From Neosynechococcus sphagnicola sy1 (GTDB lineage: Bacteria > Cyanobacteriota > Cyanobacteriia > Neosynechococcales > Neosynechococcaceae), in NCBI RefSeq assembly GCF_000775285.1, contig NZ_JJML01000008.1, positions 70,399 to 134,398 of the forward strand: DNA of 64,000 nucleotides. Direction: 5' to 3'. Position 1 is the stretch's first letter; each line of letters begins with the position of its first letter. The notes under the pieces were generated by a model, which saw only the letters and a program-made list of their open reading frames with translations, made no database searches and was not told the origin of the DNA. A program made the translations under genes and the position numbers. This document shows positions 59,718-64,000 of this stretch, one piece after another.

Positions 59718-59822
59718 GCATTTGCAGCAGTGACTAAACCAACCGAATGAGTTCTCTACCGTCACTGCTGCAAATGCAGTTTCTAACGCTTGGAGCAAAT
59801 GAGGATACGTCCTTGCTCCAAG
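59718..59822. other. Two strong hairpins, possible structured RNA
   Basis: GCATTTGCAGCAGTGAC (59718-59734) pairs perfectly over 17 bp with 59761-59777, loop 26 bases. CTTGGAGCAA (59789-59798) pairs with TTGCTCCAAG (59813-59822), 10 bp with a 14-base loop. Together with the terminator at 59918-59947 they form a compact stem series after the tRNA in a 390-base gap without ORFs. Confidence 0.55.
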
Positions 59823-59917
59823 ACAACGGAGAATGCTCTTACATGTGATGATGCCCTTGGCTGGCTGGTTTGCTCACTGTGGTCTATTCATCTAAAAACC
59901 GCTGTAAGTGCCCACTA

Positions 59918-59947
59918 AAAAGGAGATCACTGAGTTGATCTCCTTTT
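59918..59947 (-). terminator. Terminator of the hli genes
   Basis: AAAAGGAGATCA (59918-59929) pairs with TGATCTCCTTTT (59936-59947), a 12-bp stem with a 6-base loop; the minus strand ends in a T run. It lies 54 bases after the hli stop and could also act on the plus strand. Confidence 0.8.
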
Positions 59948-60000
59948 GAAACTCTCGAAAAATTACTAAAGTAAACCAGAAAAGCGACAGGTGCCTGAAA

Positions 60001-60180
60001 TTACATCAGACCCCAGAAGTGAAGGACACCTTTGCCGACAAGCAATTCAGTTGCTAGGGCAGCAACGAAACCAATCATTGCCAAACGACCATTCCAGATT
60101 TCAGCTTGGGGGGTAAACCCAAACTTCCAGGCATTCCGGTCTTCCGTAACAGGTGCTGTGATTTTTTGTGTGTCTTGCAT
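60001..60180 (-). CDS. hli: High light-inducible protein (one-helix Lhc-like)
   Basis: 59 residues with the Lhc-type chlorophyll-binding helix [20 protein letters not shown] and conserved [12 protein letters not shown]. It begins ATG at 60180 and ends TAA at 60001-60003. Such thylakoid proteins bind chlorophyll and carotenoid near photosystem II assembly intermediates and quench excess light. Second of a tandem pair. Confidence 0.93.
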   Translation of the reverse strand: MQDTQKITAPVTEDRNAWKFGFTPQAEIWNGRLAMIGFVAALATELLVGKGVLHFWGLM

Positions 60181-60231
60181 GATGTGTCTCCAGGAGGTTG
60201 CAGTTGAGGGTGATGAACAGAGTATTTAGAT

Positions 60232-60384
60232 TCAGATCAGTCCCAGCAGGTGGAGGACACCTTGGCCTGTTGCTAATTCAGTAACCAGCGCTGCCACAAA
60301 GCCAATCATGGCTAAACGACCGTTCCAGTTCTCAGCACCAACAGTAAAGCCAAAGCTCCAGGTATTCCGGTCTTCTTTCAGCAT
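60232..60384 (-). CDS. hli: High light-inducible protein (one-helix Lhc-like)
   Basis: 50 residues: [20 protein letters not shown] then [20 protein letters not shown]. Same helix motif as its neighbour, with the NGRxAMIGF signature. It is separated by 51 bases from the next hli gene, so a bicistronic message is likely, ending at the terminator at 59918-59947. Confidence 0.92.
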   Translation of the reverse strand: MLKEDRNTWSFGFTVGAENWNGRLAMIGFVAALVTELATGQGVLHLLGLI

Positions 60385-60546
60385 TGCATCGTCTCTAAAG
60401 GCTAAGATTTATTAACCGTTGTAAATGAATATAACAAAAATTGAGTCCTGTGCCAAGGTGTCCCGGCTGTCTCATGGCTTGTCAAGAATTTTTTTCTGGG
60501 TTGAAAACCCAGAAAATCATCTCCTTCGTAACTCCTTTTCCATTAG

Positions 60547-61488
60547 CTAACAGTTGACAGCGCAATAGGCAGTTGCCAAGGGTAAGGTGCAGCAAATTCG
60601 AGTGGTGAATCCCTCATGATCCTCAGGTTGGCTAACCCGTTGCGGTAGCGCGGGTGCCACTAGTTCAAGATGACCTTGCATTTGCGCCAAGATCATTTGG
60701 TTGCTGAGGAGCGTTAGCCCAGGCGATGGGTGGTCTGCCGTTGCGAGTTCTGGAGCTGGGGGCATTCGCAGGAGATCGATAGGCTCTGCCCAAGCACCAT
60801 CCGGACGTTGATCTTCAACCCAAATTTGAACCGTACCCGCTTCCGGAAGCAGGGCGGCAGAGAGGCGAATTGATCCGGTCGTCATGGCATCGATCGCGGT
60901 GGCTACCAAGTTCAAGAGCACCTGTTGTAACCATTGCTGATCGGCCACAACTGCACCCTCTACGTGGGGATAGATGACTTGCAGGTGGAGACCTCGATCC
61001 TGTGCTTGTATGCATGTCAGGTGATCAATCTCCTCGAATAGCGTTTTCAGAGACAGGGGTTGCAACTTTAAACGACTACGACCCGCTGCTAATTTTGCCA
61101 CCCTGAGAATCTGATCCAGCATTGATACCATTCGCAGCGTCGCAGCATGGGCAAGGCTGACAAACTCCCGCTCTTCAGCCGAATCGTTACATAAATCCGC
61201 CAGAATCAGTTGGTGGGTGCCAATAATGCTGCTCAGGGGCGATCGCAATTCGTGGGAAATTCGGGCTAGATACCCTGCCTGGAACTGCCCGACTGTAATT
61301 GCCATCTGATAGGCCAACTCCGAGCATTGCAATTGTGATTGAAGGCTTTGGATCTTTGCCAGATACAGCTGTACCGGATCCGCCGGGGAATCGGTCTTAA
61401 CAACTGACCGGGTTCCCAGAAACCCCCAGCTCGTCCCCACCCCCAGCCCCATTCCGATCAACATCCACAACCCAGCACTCCAGTCCAT
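60547..61488 (-). CDS. Sensor histidine kinase, atypical ATPase domain
   Basis: A 313-residue kinase with one N-terminal membrane helix (LWMLIGMGLGVGTSWGFLGT), a HisKA region with the phospho-His in ARISHELRSPLSSIIG and an N-box LLNLVATAIDAM. The G boxes are weak, so ATP binding may be degenerate. No response regulator lies beside it. Confidence 0.85.
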   Translation of the reverse strand: MDWSAGLWMLIGMGLGVGTSWGFLGTRSVVKTDSPADPVQLYLAKIQSLQSQLQCSELAYQMAITVGQFQAGYLARISHELRSPLSSIIGTHQLILADLCNDSAEEREFVSLAHAATLRMVSMLDQILRVAKLAAGRSRLKLQPLSLKTLFEEIDHLTCIQAQDRGLHLQVIYPHVEGAVVADQQWLQQVLLNLVATAIDAMTTGSIRLSAALLPEAGTVQIWVEDQRPDGAWAEPIDLLRMPPAPELATADHPSPGLTLLSNQMILAQMQGHLELVAPALPQRVSQPEDHEGFTTRICCTLPLATAYCAVNC

Positions 61489-61614
61489 GGTTTTCTACCT
61501 CGCAAGTTTGGCCTCAATTCGCATCGGGTGCCCCGATAGGTTAGCGTATCGGTGAGTGCTCGGGAGCCTGATGGGCAAGGGGAGAGCATTCACTTGATTC
61601 CCCAATGATCGGGT

Positions 61615-62235
61615 CTAGATTTTCAGCCTCACCGACCCTTGGCGTAAAATCTCCCACCCCACCCCACTCCATTTCGCAATCGTGGAGGGGAGGGTGACAC
61701 CACTTTCCTTCAGCGTTGGGGCTGAACTACCTTCAATTGCGACCAGATCCGCCAGCAATGGGGTCAAAACCTCTGGAAATGCTGCCGCGATCGCCGCCAT
61801 TGTTTGCAGGGCAGGTTGACCAGAACGATTCGCACTGGTGGTCGCCAGCGGTCCCGTTTGAGCCAGGATTGTGCGGGCGATCGCCCGATCGGGAACCCGG
61901 AGCCCAATCGTGGTTGGCTGCCGTGGGTGGATCTGGGGGGGAACGCGGGAACTCGCAGGGAGAACCAACGTCAAGGCTCCTGGCCAGTACTGTTGGGTCA
62001 TTTTCTGCCAAATATTCAATTCTGTAGGTGTACCAGCCACATAGGGCCAGAGATCTTCCGGGGTCGCAGCCATCAAAATTAAGGGCTTGTCGAGACTTCG
62101 CTGTTTGGCGGCAAAAATTAGATGGGAGCAGTCAGGGCGGGCTGCTAAGGCTGGAACCGTATCCGTCGGAAAGCTAATCAGATGGCTGCCCGAGCTGGCA
62201 CCCGCCACCAATTCATATAGCGTCACTTGGGGCAT
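61615..62235 (-). CDS. tsaC: Threonylcarbamoyl-AMP synthase, Sua5/YrdC family
   Basis: A 206-residue YrdC-type protein that makes threonylcarbamoyl-AMP for tRNA t6A. It has ISFPTDTVPALAA, KPLILMA, WPGALTLVLPA and LATTSANRSGQPA. It starts 13 bases inside the prmC end, suggesting coupling. Confidence 0.9.
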   Translation of the reverse strand: MPQVTLYELVAGASSGSHLISFPTDTVPALAARPDCSHLIFAAKQRSLDKPLILMAATPEDLWPYVAGTPTELNIWQKMTQQYWPGALTLVLPASSRVPPQIHPRQPTTIGLRVPDRAIARTILAQTGPLATTSANRSGQPALQTMAAIAAAFPEVLTPLLADLVAIEGSSAPTLKESGVTLPSTIAKWSGVGWEILRQGSVRLKI

Positions 62236-63137
62236 GCCGATACTCCAGATCTAGGCTGCGTTACCGCTGAGACAAAGCGATCGATCCCTGCTAAATCCCG
62301 GTGAACCTGAATCGAGGTATAGTCTCCCTGAGCAGTTAACAAGTCCACCACGGTCGCTGCCTGTCCCGCCATCATTTCCACCAGCCACAGCCCTCCCGTC
62401 TGGAGATAGTCGGGGGCACCCTGCACCAAGTGGCGAATACACCCAAGACCATCTGCCCCCCCATCAAGGGCTAGATGAGGCTCGTGCCATGCCACCTCTG
62501 GTTGGAGTTGGGCAATCATCTGGCTCGGAATATAAGGTGGATTCGAGACCATGCCCAGGAGTTTGCCCCGAAGCGCTGTGAGGGGCTCCCACCAGCTGCC
62601 CTGATACCATTGAATGCGATCGCCCCCCAGTCCCTGCCGCTCGGCATTATATCGGGCGATCCTCAGAGCCTCTGGGCTGTAATCAACGGCATGAATTGTC
62701 GCTTGGGGAAAAGCATGGTTGAGCGCGAGGGCGATCGCCCCACTCCCCGTCCCCAAGTCCACCCAGTGCATCGGTACCGCAATGTCACTCAGAAAGGTGG
62801 GAGCCAGGGCAATCGCCAGATCAATTAAGAGTTCGGTCTCAGGCCGAGGAATTAAGACTGCGGGGGAAACAGCAAGAGAAAAATGACGCCAGGGAGTGGT
62901 TCCCGTCAAATACTGAATCGGCACCCGCTGATGAGTTCTTAAGTCCCAAAGCTTTGAGAACTCTGACAAAGGATAGGGGATCTGAATCTGGGGGCAATCC
63001 TGCAAGGTGTAGAGTCTGAGACGATCTAGCCCCGTCAGTTCCTGTAAAAACCAATCGATTTCCGCCGCAGCAATGTCAGCGGATTGTGCCGCTTCTAGGG
63101 CTGTTCTTCGCCATCGCCACAGTTCAGTACCTGTCAC
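62223..63137 (-). CDS. prmC: Peptide chain release factor N5-glutamine methyltransferase
   Basis: A 304-residue methyltransferase that modifies release factors RF1/RF2. Motifs: VLIPRPETELLIDLAIAL, WVDLGTGSGAIALAL (SAM loop) and MVSNPPYIPSQ (NPPY). The N-terminal helices bind the release factor. The GTG at 63137 (VTGTELWRWRRTAL) suits the family; the longer frame to 63296 adds an unrelated-looking leader. Tic22 lies upstream on the same strand and tsaC overlaps its end. Confidence 0.9.
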   Translation of the reverse strand: MTGTELWRWRRTALEAAQSADIAAAEIDWFLQELTGLDRLRLYTLQDCPQIQIPYPLSEFSKLWDLRTHQRVPIQYLTGTTPWRHFSLAVSPAVLIPRPETELLIDLAIALAPTFLSDIAVPMHWVDLGTGSGAIALALNHAFPQATIHAVDYSPEALRIARYNAERQGLGGDRIQWYQGSWWEPLTALRGKLLGMVSNPPYIPSQMIAQLQPEVAWHEPHLALDGGADGLGCIRHLVQGAPDYLQTGGLWLVEMMAGQAATVVDLLTAQGDYTSIQVHRDLAGIDRFVSAVTQPRSGVSACPK

Positions 63138-63296
63138 CCACAGGGTGCAGCGATCGGACAAATGGGTTATTTCTTGCCTAAAAACCACTGCTTCAGCCCC
63201 ATTACACAGAATTGATCCTAAACAAAAAACTGGCAGAGAGTCATGGGTGCTCTCAGCCAGTCGACTACAGCGCCTATTTGGTTTTGACGACTCCAC

Positions 63297-64000
63297 CTAG
63301 GGAGTGGTGGCTGGGGTCGGTTTGGGAGCTGGCTTGGGTGGTTGAGGCTGCCCAGCGCCTCCTGGGTTAAGGGAGCGGACATACTCCAGGGAATCACGGG
63401 GGGGGATCAGCAGTAGTTGGTTTAACTGGGGACTCGTACCAGATTTGAGAGTCTGTAAGACTCCCTCCAAATTCAACACTTGAATGTCAACGGACGCTGC
63501 CAGGTTGGGTTGTTGTTGCTTAAACCGTTCCAGCATTGTCTGGAGCTCTTCTTTACTAAAGAACAGCGGAATCACTTGCTGATTCCCTTGCTGAATGGTT
63601 AAACTACCCCGTTCTGGGGGTCCGCCTCTGGCAACAAATAGGGGAACCCCACTAAACTGAGTTGCCTTTGGATCTGATTGCTTCAAGATCGTGAGGGCTG
63701 CAGTTACCTGTTGTTGCATGGGAACATAGGCAAACTCCAGGAAATCAGGCTTTGTCCGATCCTTCTGCATCAGCTTATAGATTTCCCCCAGGGAGATAGG
63801 CACCACGCGCACATTCTTCGCTAACTCAGGGTTCCGAGTTTTCAGCGTCTCCAAGAAGGCTTTGGCATCCTGCTGGCTGATGAAGGCTCCAGCTACAGGT
63901 GCTTGGTTGGGGGAATTCGGGGGGGGTTGCCACTAGAGGAGCACCCTCTGCATTGGTTAAGGTGAAGACTGGAATAGGTTTCAGCTTAGTGATGATTTCA
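63297..64000 (-). CDS. Tic22 family protein, frameshifted, 5' end outside window
   Basis: Tic22-like periplasmic protein linked to outer-membrane biogenesis in cyanobacteria. The upstream frame reads KLKPIPVFTLTNAEGAPLVA. The downstream frame (to 63297) has AGAFISQQDAKAFLETLKTR, VPISLGEIYKLMQK, VPLFVARGG and VIPLFFSKEELQ, and ends with a Pro-rich tail. Removing one base from the G8 run at 63919-63926 joins them as TPPPNSPNQAPVAGAF. The true start lies beyond the window edge. Confidence 0.85.

Noticed and set aside
2468-63926. Annotating the split genes as pseudogenes
   Set aside because: All breaks are in homopolymers and otherwise intact, several in important genes (gpsA, ATPase E), so sequence error is more likely.

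Overview
This window is from a cyanobacterial chromosome. The evidence is the frequent HIP1 octamer GCGATCGC (e.g. 250-257, 264-271, 1551-1558) and lineage-specific genes: NblA, a BciB-type divinyl chlorophyllide reductase, two high-light-inducible proteins, CcsB, a CAAD/CURT1-like protein, Tic22, an SLH iron-uptake porin, UPF0182, and DUF928/DUF1822 proteins. No species is assigned. Apart from one IS630 element I see no phage, plasmid or CRISPR locus.

Layout. 0-6.7 kb: a signalling cluster of CHAT peptidase-like proteins, DUF928, CHASE2-CHAT, DUF1822 and a sigma-70-like protein, with the last four co-oriented on the minus strand. 6.8-7.3 kb: a secreted GPN-repeat protein made by an exact 68-codon tandem duplication. 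7.4-24.8 kb: mostly housekeeping and photosynthesis genes (HAD phosphatase, DALR protein, Crp-type regulator, methylglyoxal synthase/lipid kinase fusion, ClpS, deoxyribosyltransferase, DprA, FtsH, class IV aminotransferase, Ca-type P-ATPase, DUF938 methyltransferase, BciB, NblA, rhodanese-like). 24.8-25.85 kb: an IS630 element with a frameshift-expressed transposase. 26-28.7 kb: UPF0182. 28.8-37 kb: a V/A-type rotary ATPase locus (K, then E-DUF2764-A-B-D-I), the most unusual block here. 37-40.8 kb: LipA, GpsA, CofG. 40.9-46.4 kb: an iron-acquisition block (FTR1 permease, HHH lipoprotein, Tat multicopper oxidase, iron porin) with AT-rich Fur-like sites. 46.5-64 kb: 2Fe-2S protein, CAAD, DUF3352, CcsB, a very large alpha-2-macroglobulin lipoprotein, pentapeptide protein, STAS, M48 protease, tRNA-Leu(CAA), two hli genes, a histidine kinase, and TsaC/PrmC/Tic22.

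A technical point governs how the window should be read. At least ten genes are split by one-base changes, and every change lies in a homopolymer of 6-9 bases (mostly G/C). Nearly all are corrected by removing one base. I therefore annotate them as single frameshifted genes and regard base-calling error as more likely than pseudogenisation. The IS630 frameshift is different: it sits on a correctly phased A-AAA-AAA slippery heptamer and is probably programmed.

Functional links. The FTR1/multicopper oxidase/porin block looks like an oxidase-coupled iron route from outer to inner membrane. NblA and BciB, divergently placed around a dyad, concern pigment turnover and synthesis. Tic22-PrmC-TsaC lie head to tail. 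The V/A ATPase lacks recognisable C, F and G subunits, as in chlamydial/Bacteroidetes-type operons, which suggests horizontal acquisition.
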